Positions 36,901 to 42,800 of a stretch of 64,000 nt of DNA are shown here, piece after piece (position 1 is the stretch's first letter; each line of letters opens with the position of its first letter). The stretch is taken from positions 59,304-123,303 of the forward strand of contig DF239269.1 in the NCBI GenBank assembly GCA_000507305.1, written 5' to 3'. The translations under genes and the position numbers were made by a program. The DNA is from Breviolum minutum Mf 1.05b.01 (lineage: Eukaryota > Sar > Dinophyceae > Suessiales > Symbiodiniaceae). The notes below the pieces were generated by a model. The model was not told the DNA's origin. It made no database searches and saw nothing but the letters and a program-made list of their open reading frames with translations.

Positions 36901-38750
36901 TTAAAACTTTTTTTCAAACTCTTGATGCCATGAATCCGCCTATAAAGCGCTTCATCCCAAACATTGGCTTCGCCCCTGGAAGTCGCTGCGCCTTGAGGTT
37001 CGTATCTTTCCCGACCTCCATCCGGTCGGGAATCTTAGAGAATTGTTCAACCTTTAGATTTGGGGTTTGATGATGATAGGTAGATCATAGATCAGATCTT
37101 CGACTCGAATTTGTTTTGGTGTTTTTTTCCAAATTGATGATTATTTATGTTTGTTGTTATATTGAATCATGCTTGGGTCGGAAGTTTTGCAACAAAACGT
37201 CTGTTGATTCTATAATGCAATATTCTGATTAGATGTATATGTTGAATGTATTCAGGAAGGCCTGTGGCGACATTCAAGTGGGCGCCCTTTTTTCTTTGAA
37301 ATTGGTCTGAAAAAGGAAGCAAAAGGGCACCCGTTCTTTTGGTACCCCACAGGCTTCTTAAATACATTCAATGTATATGAATCTGAAATGAGAGACATAT
37401 GCACGGAATGGACTAGTTTCATATGGTTCAGTCATGATGCAGAGACCGCTGTGCAATCCAGACACATTATTTCCTGGTATTTAACTCATGAAACATGGCA
37501 CGATGCGCAAAGAACCTTTTTTTTGCTCCTGATGGTCTTTCAATACTTTGCTACTAAAGTACCTACTTATGTGAAGCCATGTATTTAAACCCACTCATCT
37601 TGGAGCATTTGCGCCCCGAAAAGAAAAAACATCGAACCCCAAAACTGATGGTTTGTAGATGTTTCTCCTTTCCAAACCAGGATTTTTTTTCTAAGATTCC
37701 ATGTTCGTTTTTTTCGGGGTAATTATATACATAACTAGGTGGTGATTTCATTTTTTTGATTTTCACCCAGAACCTTGGGGAAGATAGCCATTTTGACGAT
37801 CATATTTTTCAAATGGCTTGGTTCAACCACCAACGAGATAAGCGACTCAGAAGTTCCCAAATTTTTTTCACCGCCGAGGTGTCGACACAGATGGCTGAAA
37901 ACTTGGCGCAATGGAAAGCTTTATGGGTGGAAGATACCCATCCCAGTGATGAGGAGCCAGTTAAAGTGTCAATGCTTTTTTGAACCCCCCCCGGAAAACT
38001 AACATGGCAACGAAAAAGTCACCAGTTTTGATAGGAGATACATCTTCAAATGGTTGGTTTTCTGTTGTCATGTTGGTTTTCAGGGGTGTGATAACCTGCA
38101 GGTTTTCGGCGATCCTTGGGACCCATTTTTTGCAGGTATTACATACCGCCGGTTTCCAGGGGGGGATCATAGCCACCTTTTTTCAGATCATTTCTGAAAA
38201 ATTGAGGAGAGAACTTTTTTGCTTCAAAAAAAATGGCGGTTGATTCAACGTGACTCAGAATTTTTTTTTTCGTGTTTTTTGGTACCTGGTACATGCTTTT
38301 GTATGTTTTTTCTTTTAAAGGGTGGAAGAAGTCCATACATTTGGGTTTATTTGTATTCCAGGCGAACTAGCGATCAAATGTGAAGAAAGCATATCCCATC
38401 TGAGGATCCAGGATAATCATCGACTCACAAGTGTTGACTGGGAAGGGATATGTGAGGGTAACCACCAGGAGGGTAACCACCAGGTAGAAAACCAATGACA
38501 ACTTTTATAAATAATGGCATGATTAGCTTATCAACTGGTTAGCCGGATTTCTTCCCAACAGTCTGAACTTCGCAATCACAATAGGATACACCCAATCCAC
38601 AGAAATGGAGCTTCCTGAATGCGCCTGAGTTTTTTTTTTGTTCCGCTTCCGTTCGCATCTTTTTTGCACATCCAGGATGCAGCGAAGAAAGAAGCCGACG
38701 TGCAGAAGATCAAGGAATTGCTGCAATTGCTGGGTGTGATGGAGGCATAG
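9891..38750 (+). CDS. membrane-anchored cyclic-nucleotide phosphodiesterase (multi-exon gene model)
   Basis: Spliced gene of at least 32 exons (about 2.2 kb of coding sequence in 28.9 kb), listed one by one below. The C-terminal half matches class I 3',5'-cyclic nucleotide phosphodiesterases (PDEase I). It has PYHNYTHACDV with the proton-donor and first metal histidines, LCHDIGHQG with the second metal His-Asp, LALRYNDKSPLENMHCA, ILHTDNVNHFEMV and LHFADVSNPLKPF with the last metal Asp. From 19634 to 31273 consecutive exons join in matching phase, apart from nothing that had to be forced. The N-terminal half has a channel-like segment (FFFWMDTVGTVSM), two membrane helices flanking a probable extracytoplasmic region, and an acidic HAMP-like linker. 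Expected role: cAMP/cGMP hydrolysis at a membrane, gated by the sensor. The start codon and first exons were not found, and one exon near the N gap is missing. An intronless VPS45 gene lies in the intron 31274-34304. Confidence 0.85.
10770..10882. mobile_element. inverted-repeat element, family D-like
   Basis: CCTCGAAAACTAACGAACAT and ATTCGTTAGTTTTCGTGGGG pair around a body with GATGGTTGGAAG and ATTTCCTTT. Confidence 0.65.
12120..12183 (+). CDS. phosphodiesterase exon: juxtamembrane segment
   Basis: Reads SENPAEAKKLSGRLMLTLST and then K. It ends in phase 0 at a GC donor (AAG|GCGGCG) and joins in frame to the membrane helix of the next exon. Confidence 0.6.
13219..13292 (+). CDS. phosphodiesterase exon: first clear membrane helix
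   Basis: VSLLTILLVLAIPLFSIAQY followed by PEQDR: a hydrophobic helix ending in the QYPE motif common to this dinoflagellate family. The donor is uncertain; 13292 (GA dinucleotide) gives the phase needed by the next exon. Confidence 0.65.
14625..14722. mobile_element. inverted-repeat element, family G, copy 2
   Basis: GTTGATGGTTCAGAAATCC pairs with GGATTTCTGAACCATCAAC, 19 bp and perfect. Located in a phosphodiesterase intron. A related, weaker element is at 14140-14225. Confidence 0.85.
14971..15040 (+). CDS. phosphodiesterase exon: extracytoplasmic region (tentative)
   Basis: Frame RGYNDLNSTPSM...SLLEDFHE lies between AG|G and a GT donor and ends in phase 0, matching the next exon. Support is composition and phase only. 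Confidence 0.4.
15777..15866. repeat. inverted-repeat element, family I, copy 2
   Basis: See copy 1 at 519-626; shared words ACCCTTGTTTTGATTG, GGTTGACCTTCAAAA and AGAGGTCATTTGGG. Confidence 0.65.
16083..16166 (+). CDS. phosphodiesterase exon: extracytoplasmic region
   Basis: ESVTEMMAFYDDGTANYFPY then RLDSFEEQ, 28 codons between TTCCTGTTCAG and a GTCCGT donor. The FY...YFPYRL pattern recurs in related dinoflagellate membrane proteins. An alternative acceptor at 16043 would add 13 residues. Confidence 0.65.
16695..16793 (+). CDS. phosphodiesterase exon: extracytoplasmic region
   Basis: VTLPDGRQVTIPGASLLSTQ then VAPRQLSDVMRIR, 33 codons, phase 0 at both ends. The DGxxVTIPG motif follows the YFPYRL exon in this family. 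Confidence 0.65.
17303..17341 (+). CDS. phosphodiesterase exon (tentative)
   Basis: LHFRRFELAWKHE, 13 codons between TGATTTTCAG and a GT donor, phase 0-0. A 13-bp micro-exon at 17463-17475, before a GTAAGT donor, could bridge it to the phase-1 exon at 17892, but this is speculative. Confidence 0.3.
17892..17953 (+). CDS. phosphodiesterase exon: end of the extracytoplasmic region
   Basis: PANLYFNFYSPRRIEVALDM, 20 codons after CTTACCCAG. It ends in phase 0 at a GC donor (ATG|GCCGGG), directly before the second membrane helix. Confidence 0.65.
18387..18473 (+). CDS. phosphodiesterase exon: second membrane helix
   Basis: GLAAFIILLMIFVSANLNQT followed by LHKLVVQPM, 29 codons. A membrane helix runs into the LVVQPM motif that begins a HAMP-like linker. 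The donor is GC (ATG|GCGAAA); a GT site would break the VVQPM-ESML motif. Confidence 0.75.
18731..18802 (+). CDS. phosphodiesterase exon: HAMP-like linker
   Basis: ESMLSVVKDNASQLLKQFGL then EDDM after CCCCGCGCCAG. It continues LVVQPM to give the common (M/L)ExMLxxV linker. The donor is ambiguous: GA at 18803 keeps phase 0 to the next acidic exon. Confidence 0.7.
19029..19067 (+). CDS. phosphodiesterase exon: acidic linker
   Basis: EADEDLEETELLE, 13 codons after GACCTGCGCAG, with a GC donor (GAG|GCCATG). Acidic ETELLE precedes a basic amphipathic helix, as in related proteins. Confidence 0.7.
19119..19229. mobile_element. inverted-repeat element, family C, copy 2
   Basis: CCCTGGAAGTTTAACATAGC pairs with CATGTTAAACTTCAGGGGG; body GATGGTTGGAAGATAAATTT. 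In a phosphodiesterase intron. Confidence 0.8.
19634..19709 (+). CDS. phosphodiesterase exon: basic amphipathic helix
   Basis: GIFKKFARLASLAAGRNEAT then AEELA, ending in phase 1 before a GT donor. It continues ETELLE in frame. Confidence 0.7.
19741..19850. mobile_element. inverted-repeat element, family F
   Basis: GGTGGTGGCGACTCAAAG, ATTTTCATCCCGGAAATTGG, GATCATATTTTTCAAATGG and GGTTGAAACCACCCA. Confidence 0.75.
20226..20334. mobile_element. inverted-repeat element, family E
   Basis: ACACCCTGGAAGATTAACAT pairs with GTTAATCTTCCGGGGGTGT; inner arms GGAACCTGA and TCAGGTTC also pair. Confidence 0.85.
21525..21629 (+). CDS. phosphodiesterase exon: Pro/Ser/Ala-rich linker
   Basis: Phase 1 in and out. 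Reads HRVPPKPPSSQVSTAPAATE, then a Gly/Ser stretch and LRASLGLP, before a GTGGGT donor. A flexible linker between membrane part and catalytic domain. Confidence 0.65.
21878..22000. repeat. (GTT/GCT)n microsatellite
   Basis: Triplet run of GTT with GCT interruptions. The minus strand encodes polyglutamine but has no exon context. Confidence 0.9.
22420..22469 (+). CDS. phosphodiesterase exon: linker
   Basis: QLRTKAPSQLPSMDQK after GGTTTCTAG, phase 1 in and phase 0 out, matching both neighbours. Confidence 0.6.
22706..22812. mobile_element. inverted-repeat element, family D
   Basis: TACCCTCCAGGGAATTAACT at the left and TATGTTAGTTCTCTGAAGGGT at the right pair imperfectly. Confidence 0.7.
23322..23407 (+). 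CDS. phosphodiesterase exon: linker
   Basis: YNEIGSDPHPVSRSDLPDVP then VIASLPVS, ending in phase 2 at a strong donor (AG|GTGAGA). Confidence 0.7.
23809..23869 (+). CDS. phosphodiesterase exon: start of the catalytic fold
   Basis: DTIESWDLDVLDLDTEGQAK after a good pyrimidine tract. The SWD(F/L)DVL motif opens the PDE catalytic domain in many class I enzymes. Phase 2 in, 0 out. Confidence 0.8.
24469..24571. mobile_element. inverted-repeat element, family D
   Basis: ACCCTCCAGGGAACTAACAT and ATGTTAGTTTTTTTGGAGGG are inverted; GGGATATGTTAG near the right end pairs with CTAACATATCCC. Confidence 0.85.
24622..24677 (+). CDS. phosphodiesterase exon: catalytic domain
   Basis: VAIHIFFDSVVGKTTGRY. A GT donor at 24678 gives phase 2, as the next exon requires; a second GT donor at 24685 would add WSE but leave the frame unmatched. 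Confidence 0.7.
24957..25044. mobile_element. inverted-repeat element, family D
   Basis: CCAGGAACTAACATATCCCC pairs with GGGATATGTTAGTTCCCTGG. Only about 390 bp from the previous family D copy, in the next stretch of the same intron. Confidence 0.85.
25595..25667 (+). CDS. phosphodiesterase exon: HNxxHxxDV motif
   Basis: PTRYVRHVAGYNNLPYHNYT then HACD. Contains the PDE signature PYHNYTHACD: the first His is the catalytic general acid, the second a metal ligand. Donor GT at 25668. Confidence 0.9.
26469..26523 (+). CDS. phosphodiesterase exon
   Basis: VLHTVYRLLCLTSARQWL, completing DV-HT after the HN motif. Phase 0 in, 1 out (CTTG|GTAGTG). Confidence 0.88.
27064..27140 (+). CDS. phosphodiesterase exon: HD metal-binding motif
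   Basis: VDQYALLVAALCHDIGHQGR then TNPFL. HD is the metal-binding His-Asp pair. The usual HDxxHPG has Q in place of P here. Ends at a GC donor (CTT|GCAGGG), which is required to reach VELGDELALRYND. Confidence 0.9.
27353..27393 (+). CDS. phosphodiesterase exon (41 bp)
   Basis: VELGDELALRYND, ending in phase 2 at AA|GTCGGG. It splices to the SPLENMH exon and rebuilds the family motif RYNDKSPLENMH exactly. Confidence 0.9.
27749..27846. mobile_element. inverted-repeat element, family F
   Basis: TTGGTGGTTTCAAATTATG, TTTTCACCCCGAAAATTTGG and GACGAGCATATTTTTTCAAG, with a worn right end. Confidence 0.7.
28803..28857 (+). CDS. phosphodiesterase exon
   Basis: SPLENMHCAKLFEIASNQ, phase 2 in and 0 out. 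Standard PDE helix following the metal site. Confidence 0.9.
29354..29394 (+). CDS. phosphodiesterase exon (41 bp)
   Basis: DTDVFKQMDKETK, ending in phase 2 at a GC donor (AA|GCAAGC). Confidence 0.88.
30068..30132. repeat. (CA)n/(TA)n microsatellite
   Basis: Two CA runs separated by TA and AAT units. Confidence 0.9.
30302..30374 (+). CDS. phosphodiesterase exon: ILHTD motif
   Basis: RICIATILHTDNVNHFEMVR then EISK. Corresponds to the ILxTDMxxHF helix of class I PDEs. GC donor (AAG|GCTGGG). Confidence 0.9.
30685..30759 (+). CDS. phosphodiesterase exon
   Basis: IYEMASDLCELQASHPDLLP then QYIEG, 25 codons, phase 0-0. Confidence 0.87.
31193..31273 (+). CDS. phosphodiesterase exon: ADVSNP metal-binding Asp
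   Basis: VMQKNSLQWMELFLHFADVS then NPLKPFP. FADVSNPLKP holds the last metal-ligand Asp. Donor CCA|GTTCGG. The next coding exon lies 3 kb away, beyond the VPS45 gene. Confidence 0.92.
31691..31732 (+). promoter_or_regulatory. trans-splice acceptor and relict spliced-leader sequence upstream of VPS45
   Basis: A T-rich tract (31691-31703) leads to an AG at 31715-31716. It is followed by CCATTTAGGTTTCAAG (31717-31732). The dinoflagellate spliced leader ends CCATTTTGGCTCAAG, so this differs by two substitutions and one inserted base. Relict leaders in recycled dinoflagellate cDNAs begin at just this point, because the AG of the leader is reused as acceptor. From the AG to the start codon is 58 bases. 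No alignment was run, so chance resemblance is not excluded. Confidence 0.6.
31775..33517 (+). CDS. VPS45: VPS45, Sec1/Munc18-family vacuolar sorting protein (intronless)
   Basis: Complete 580-residue ORF that follows the Sec1/Munc18 fold and VPS45 family from end to end (animal VPS45 is about 570). Landmarks: GMKVLILDEETIGIISIVYS near residues 23-42, AVCFLRPTNKN near 73-83, LLLFDRRNDPVTPLLQQWTY near 229-248, KGVENVYTQH, VVFVVGGCTYEEA and IVLGGTTIHNS near the C-terminus. VPS45 proteins bind Qa-SNAREs of the Tlg2/syntaxin-16 type and promote SNARE assembly at the trans-Golgi and endosomes. The start codon is the first ATG after the presumed trans-splice acceptor. No internal stop or frameshift, so it appears functional. 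It has no introns while its host gene has more than 30, and it lies wholly inside the phosphodiesterase intron 31274-34304 on the same strand. With the relict leader this points to a retrocopy; no poly(A) tract remains at its 3' end. Confidence 0.95.
   Translation: MASLSIAAGVQEYVQAMVDRISGMKVLILDEETIGIISIVYSQSDILQHEVFLVERIDAESFASQEKMRHMNAVCFLRPTNKNFLKLSQELKNPKYNEYHLFFTNVVPHVRLDPLASCDEYELVKQVQEFFADVYAVNHDLFSLNLPSTVRLTEDHHCWSPYEESVFERVVEGLLATCLTLRMLPAIRYTGACELTRQLAHRIESRIHEEQSLFEGIVKSQKGESTPVLLLFDRRNDPVTPLLQQWTYQAMVHELLGMNNNMVDLKKVSKDINQELETIVMSPLQDQFFNDNLFSNFGDLGQNIRKYVEKYQNDTKNTARIESIEEMQRFVDEYPEFRRLSGNVSKHVNVVSELSALIEAHHLLEASQLEQDIACSVSENRQEHFRTLVDLLKNSKITTVEGLRLVLLFALRYEQEHNSIAQLKDQLRVKKVGDDQIGLIDKLLRYAGAQIRSSDLFQNKSFLQIAKSTLTNSFKGVENVYTQHKTHLSTVVESLMKGRLKETSYPYMQSKVSGTAAKDPPRRAVVFVVGGCTYEEARDIAELNKTADGAFSIVLGGTTIHNSMSFLTDVAQLGVRGAIE
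34305..34361 (+). CDS. phosphodiesterase exon
   Basis: VCQKWAWRVLDEFFEQGDE, 19 codons, phase 0-0. It continues NPLKPFP from before VPS45 into the standard PDE helix WxxRVxxEFFxQGDxE. This proves that VPS45 is nested. Confidence 0.9.
35400..35425 (+). CDS. phosphodiesterase micro-exon (26 bp, tentative)
   Basis: KSKPPTNR between ATACTCAG and a strong donor (GG|GTGAGT). Its phases (0 in, 2 out) are exactly those needed between QGDE and LPVGMLNDR. No family conservation supports the residues. Confidence 0.5.
35474..35531 (+). CDS. phosphodiesterase exon
   Basis: LPVGMLNDREKINRHHAAG, matching the PDE motif PVxMxxDR. Phase 2 in, 0 out; donor GTAGGT. Confidence 0.88.
35985..36260. repeat. direct repeat flanking an assembly gap
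   Basis: The 87-bp sequence starting CCCTAAAGATTGACAGGTAT at 35985 is repeated almost exactly from 36174, with 102 Ns (36072-36173) between. A diverged copy of the first part is at 42541-42612. The gap may be a collapsed or mis-joined repeat. Confidence 0.9.
36948..37024 (+). CDS. phosphodiesterase exon
   Basis: Ends with KHWLRPWKSLRLEVRIFPDL and HP. VRIFPDLHP is clear and splices to VSTQMAENL. The acceptor is uncertain: it could be as late as 36997. The preceding family segment with the purine-binding Gln (SQxGFIxF) was not found. Confidence 0.7.
37225..37378. repeat. long inverted repeat in a phosphodiesterase intron
   Basis: TATGTTGAATGTATTCAGGA and AGGCCTGTGG on the left pair with CCACAGGCTTCTTAAATACA and TTCAATGTATAT on the right, about 30 bp of arm around a 90-bp loop. 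No other copy seen in the window. Confidence 0.75.
37608..37724. mobile_element. inverted-repeat element in a phosphodiesterase intron
   Basis: Left arm GCCCCGAAAAGAAAAAACAT pairs with right arm ATGTTCGTTTTTTTCGGGG. Same size class as the other hairpin elements. Confidence 0.65.
37737..37838. mobile_element. inverted-repeat element, family F
   Basis: GGTGGTGATTTCATTTTT, TGGGGAAGATAGCCATTTTG, GATCATATTTTTCAAATGG and GGTTCAACCACCAAC in the family order. Confidence 0.75.
37879..37959 (+). CDS. phosphodiesterase exon
   Basis: VSTQMAENLAQWKALWVEDT then HPSDEEP, 27 codons, phase 0-0. Equivalent to the last catalytic-domain helix of class I PDEs. Confidence 0.9.
37986..38095. mobile_element. inverted-repeat element, family H
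   Basis: CCCCCGGAAAACTAACATGG near the left end is answered by CATGTTGGTTTTCAGGGG near the right end, with CATCTTCAAATGGTTGG in the middle. A related element is at 63027-63120. Confidence 0.6.
38676..38750 (+). CDS. phosphodiesterase terminal exon
   Basis: DAAKKEADVQKIKELLQLLG then VMEA and a TAG stop. Phase 0 in. A short Lys/Glu coiled tail ends the protein. Confidence 0.88.
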   Translation, partial: DAAKKEADVQKIKELLQLLGVMEA

Positions 38751-39792
38751 GTGATTACATTTGGGTGTTTCCAAAAATAGTGGGTTTTCCACCCAAATCA
38801 TCCATTTTAATAGGGTTTTCCATTATAAACCATCCATTTTGGGGTACCCCTATTTTTGGAAACACCCATTTGGATATTCTTAAGGTGACAATTTGCAATT
38901 CCATCATGGAATTCGCTACAACTATTGAAGCCGATTGCTACAACTGTTTTGCGACGAGCATCGAACAAGCAAATCTAAGAGAGATATTTAGGTCGGTCAA
39001 CATGAATGTGTCGAAGGTTTGTTGCCTTATGACTATGAACTGAAAGGGGTTTCAAAAATTCTGATGAGTTACTTCTGGATGCCAATCCGGTTCCTGTACT
39101 AATCAGTACTCTGTGAACCAAGGATGCGGCCCCCCTTGAAGAGCTAGGAAATTCATGGAAATTCTCCCGACTTTTGTTTGGTGTTGTTGATGAACAAAAT
39201 TTGGCCACCAGTTGAGCTTGAAGGGTTTATAGATTTCAATTGGTTTGCCAGATTTTGTCCATCAGTTTGCCCGATGTTTCATGGTTTGGAAGGATAACCT
39301 TGAAGGCATGATGTGTTTTTCAAAGGTCTTTTGGTGGTTTGCTCTTCAAGTCTTGCGGTCGGCAGAAATTTGGTTGATTTGGGAGCATCCATATCGAAGG
39401 TGGACATGGATGCTTTCTGGTGAATAGGAATTTGAAGGAAGACTGTTTTACGTTTTGAAGTGTTTTTTGTTTTTAAATGTTTTGATTTAGTGAATCGGTA
39501 TGGTATGGCCCTTTAATGTATTTGTATTCGGGAAACACTAAGATTTCTCAAGCATCTGACTCGACCGCACTGAAAAAAAAGATGGGTTACATCGTAGGAG
39601 ATTTGCTTCAAACAATGTCAGCTTCGTCCCACATGGGCAATGAAAGAATCCCTGGTTATTTTCTGTATATAGGAGATTATATACTACCCATTTATATAAT
39701 GATTATAATAAAACATGATAAGGATCCCTATTAACCAACCAGTATAATGGAAAGTAATACAGTTTTTTTTTTTTCGTGGCTCACATTTCACC
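38751..39792. other. intergenic stretch after the phosphodiesterase gene
   Basis: No exon recognised. A family A inverted-repeat element starts 13 bases after the phosphodiesterase stop codon. The next gene's true 5' end may lie here. Confidence 0.6.
38763..38869. mobile_element. MITE-like inverted-repeat element, family A, copy 2
   Basis: Starts GGGTGTTTCCAAAAATAG and ends CTATTTTTGGAAACACCC, an almost perfect inverted repeat. It lies in the presumed 3' UTR of the phosphodiesterase transcript. Confidence 0.85.
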
Positions 39793-39837
39793 ATGGATTT
39801 GTCCTCATCCTCGAGGTTGCCGAACCTTTGTCATGAG
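39793..39837 (+). CDS. hypothetical gene, possible first exon
   Basis: MDLSSSSRLPNLCHE ending at GAG|GTAAAT, phase 0. The ATG follows a T-rich tract. Confidence 0.35.
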
Positions 39838-42800
39838 GTAAATTTTTTCACCAAAAACGGACCCCGAGAAAACCGCATAAAATAAAAACCACCGATTTCC
39901 CACGTTGGAACCCCAGTGGTAATTGAGGAGTTACAGCCCAAACCACCATAATCACACATTGGCTAGTTATAAGACCAGCTGCAAATTTTTATCCACTGAC
40001 CACAGTTGGGGGTTGCAGTGAGTATCCCCTAAAAGCATGACCCCAACGAAAGGATTCTTACTTCAAAAGCCCTAAGATAGGCTTAACTGCTTGACCTTTT
40101 GCAAGAAATCACCGCACCATTAGCTTCATATTGCCTGGCGAATCTTTTGGTACGTCCACCCTGAACAGGGATCTCCTTGTCTTTCCATGGAAATTCGGGA
40201 AAGTTCCCCAAACGATACCAACTTCAAGGTGAGATTCATGGAAATATTTCCATGTCATGACTTGGAATCTTCCAAAACACCCACAACTCTTCTGGAAGAT
40301 CTTCAGTTCCAATGTCCACCGTCCAAAAAACTGTGGACGCCTTTGGTGGTCATTGTGGTCTTTTGGGAAAAAATGCCCCAAAGGACCAAGCGGCCGAGCT
40401 TGAATCAAGGGTTGGCTAAGAGGCGCCCCCCAGATGGAAACGACCCCCCCAGATGGAAACGGGTTTGTGAGCTGGAAGGGACTCCCAGTTTTATCACATT
40501 TTTTTGGAGGGGGGGAAGGGGGGCAGACAGAAACCTGAGATTCCATGGTGACCTCCCATTGAGTCCGTTTTGGAAGCCACGAAGGATCAATCAAGGATAC
40601 CAGCTTCCCATAAAGCTGTCAGCATAAAGTGTTTTTTAATTCCAACGTCTCAATTCGTTTCAACATGTTTGCCTTGTTTGAAGGCAAGTGGTTAGACCTC
40701 ACATGAGCAGACCAAGTTGGAATAAGTTTTACCTTGAGGGGATATCCGTTGTGATTTTGAAGATGAGGGAGTTCTTAAAGTCTTAAAGATTTCGGACAAC
40801 AAGAGTGAACATGGAGAACAAAACGGCACCTGTGAACAGGTGATGGTTTCAAAGAATTTCGGACTATTTACTTCGACGCATTACTAGACGCGTTTTTTTT
40901 TGGAACATGATCCAGTCCCAGACTTGCACACATATGTTTCTTCAGTTGGCGGTTCAACGAACCGCACTGGAAAACCTGTTGGAAGCCTTGGACTTGGGTT
41001 TTTTTAAAGGTGAAACAAACCACCGTCACCCCAGCTGTTGCTTGAAACGTTTGATCTAGGTGGGTGGCAACTCACATATTTTTTCAAAAATTCACTCCTA
41101 TTTTTGAGACAAAGATGAACCAACCCAGTTTTGATCGGATGATATTTTTGTCTGTAAATGGGTTGGAAACAAACCACCACACTAGTGAAACAAAACCACC
41201 AAACCAAACGCCAGGGATACCCATGCTGAGTTTTCCCCAAAGATGACGTTACTTCGCCTCCAAAGGAGGCGAGGCTTTCCGGGAGAGTCCTGGCACCTTT
41301 CAAAAATGGCGTGAGTTAGTTACGTGGGGCCCGGTGGATTTTGAGCCATGGAAAAATGCGGAGGAAGATGACCAGTTTGAAATGAATTTTTGCTGTTTTT
41401 TTTTTTGTTTTAATTTGATCCATGATCCATGCAGACTTTCTTTGGGAAAGATACATCGTTTAGAGTTGGGAAAGGAATTTACACTATAATACTTACACTA
41501 TAATACATATATACGTAAAGGGTTGTAGGATGTGATTCCCCAGACACCTTTGCACTCGGACTTCCCCATCGCTGGTACCAGAGCCACTGCCGCTCAGGCA
41601 GTTCCCCTTTTCTGAGTGGAGAGAGCCTTCGAAGGTATATTTATGTTTGAAGAGACACATCTCCAACCACGTTTAGCACAAAGCTCGAATGTCGGACATT
41701 TTCGGGAGAAGCAGGTATTGAGAACTGTTGAGATCTATGAAGAACATTCATACCTCCTGTGTCACACTTTTTTTCCCCCCTGGTGTGACCTGAAATCAGG
41801 GGAGGTCGGGTGTGTGTTTTTTTTTTTTTTCGCGGACCTTAGATTGAATTTCTTTGAGTCGAGGTGAGGTTTTATCCGCTGGCAAGGCCTTCAGGTTTGT
41901 GTTTTTAGTTTTTGGTCGTCGATTGTTTGATTGGAAAAAGTTAGACAATTAATTAATTATAGTACCTGGTGATCACTTGCAAACCGCACACTTCGAATTA
42001 CCATTTATCAGTCGAATAAGCCTACTTGAATTGAGAAGGTCTGTTAGGATCAGTGATTCACCTGATAAGCTTATGATTCCTGGAACTGAGAATCATCCCA
42101 GAAGTAGTAGGCAACTTGGAAAAACCCTCAGATTGATAGGTTGATAGATAGACGATCGATGGATACATAATTTCATGTGTATATGTCTTTATATTTATAT
42201 TCACATGCATTTATTTGTATGTAACATGTGTATATGTGTATATGTGTATATGTGTATATGTGTATATGTTTATGTATTTGTATGTATTTACATCTGTACA
42301 TGTAAAGATATATATACACACACACATATATATATACATAAATTTGCTATACATAGACATATGATATATATCTACATATGTCATATGATATACCCAGCAG
42401 ATCCACAGCTACCAACGAACAACTCGATGATTTGTCCGAATGTCTCGAGCATCAATTTACCGATGACCTCCGAAACCTCGTCTGGAAGGGGCAGCGCATT
42501 CGTTACACCAAAAAGGGATGCATATATCATGGGTTTCACCATAATCACCTTGTTACATGAGAAAACCAACCCTGAAAATTGACAGGTATTGTCCCTTGGT
42601 GATGCAGGGTTTATTATTAAGGTGATTATTAAGGGGCCCCCATCCCAAGAGAAAACCCACCCATTTCCCTATGAATCATGGGTTTCACATTTTGTTTGTA
42701 TTTTCATTCCTACTTGGGGACATGATCAATTTTGACGAATATTTTTCAAGGTACCCCCTAACCAACCAAAATTTTTGTGACCTTTTTTCGGATGGTGATC

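Noticed and set aside
39770..39792. TGGCTCAC before the ATG at 39793 as a relict spliced leader
   Set aside because: Only seven bases match, in the wrong position relative to any AG acceptor.
40109..40627. Overlapping ORFs of 146 (+) and 161 (-) codons
   Set aside because: Both strands are open at once and the products are Pro/Trp-rich with no domain; this looks like chance in repeat-derived sequence.
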